From positions 1 to 5,266 of the forward strand of contig JAITPL010000157.1 of NCBI GenBank assembly GCA_031289445.1: 5,266 nucleotides of DNA. Direction: 5' to 3'. This DNA is from Tannerella sp. (GTDB taxonomy: Bacteria; Bacteroidota; Bacteroidia; Bacteroidales; Tannerellaceae). The stretch's first letter is position 1. Each line of letters opens with the position of its first letter. Shown here in pieces: positions 5,246-5,266 of the stretch. The translations under genes and the position numbers were made by a program. The notes under the pieces were generated by a model, which worked only from the letters and a program-made list of their open reading frames with translations, searched no databases and was not told where the DNA came from.

Positions 5246-5266
5246 ATGCGTATCGTATGTAGTAAC
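5246..5266 (+). CDS. Start of an unidentified rightward gene (3' end outside window)
   Basis: Seven codons are visible (Met-Arg-Ile-Val-Cys-Ser-Asn), too few to name a family. The ATG lies about 22 nt after the predicted transcription start of a perfect TAnnTTTG box, which is the main reason for choosing it. No strong Shine-Dalgarno is seen (only GAAG a few bases upstream), as is common in this phylum. The same frame is open far upstream and contains ATGs at 5165 and 5168. A start there would add a hydrophobic, signal-like stretch (M-M-Y-F-I-K-N-N-V-F-V-L-F-F-L-Y-L), but the -7 box would then lie inside the coding sequence. Confidence 0.5.

Overview
The window looks like chromosomal DNA from a member of the Bacteroidales (Bacteroides, Muribaculaceae or a relative). 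Three things point there. The two complete enzyme and small-protein genes belong to families typical of that order: a glutaminase-A-type lipoprotein and a DUF5618 protein. The promoters that can be seen follow the Bacteroidetes TAnnTTTG -7 pattern rather than TATAAT. Most gene starts lack a strong Shine-Dalgarno sequence and have A/T-rich leaders. The genus cannot be fixed from this sequence.

Layout. Positions 1-321 (+) hold the 3' part of a GtrA-like small membrane protein whose last ~26 codons contain a 9/18-bp tandem repeat. After a 14-nt gap comes a complete 806-codon lipoprotein of the glutaminase A (DUF4964/DUF5127/DUF4965/DUF1793) family at 336-2756 (+), possibly read from the same transcript. 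It meets a convergent DUF5618 gene (2758-3159, -) with only one base between the two stop codons. A perfect 9-bp-arm hairpin followed by a T-rich stretch, probably the plus-strand terminator, lies inside the DUF5618 coding sequence. Upstream of DUF5618 on the same strand is a complete SulP/SLC26 anion transporter with a C-terminal STAS domain (3264-4952, -). A 293-bp divergent intergenic region (4953-5245) follows. It carries the sulP promoter and Shine-Dalgarno, an inverted repeat flanking that promoter, short direct repeats, an A/T inverted repeat and a rightward -7 box. The window ends with the first seven codons of an unidentified rightward gene (start at 5246).

The genes do not form an obvious pathway. 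The lipoprotein is a predicted surface or periplasmic amidohydrolase, SulP is an inner-membrane anion transporter, GtrA-like proteins are linked to polyprenyl-sugar or cell-envelope processes, and DUF5618 is uncharacterised. I see no mobile element, CRISPR array, tRNA, rRNA or recognisable defence system. The most noteworthy structures are the terminator embedded in a neighbouring gene, the repeat-derived tail of the GtrA protein, and the repeat-rich divergent intergenic region.
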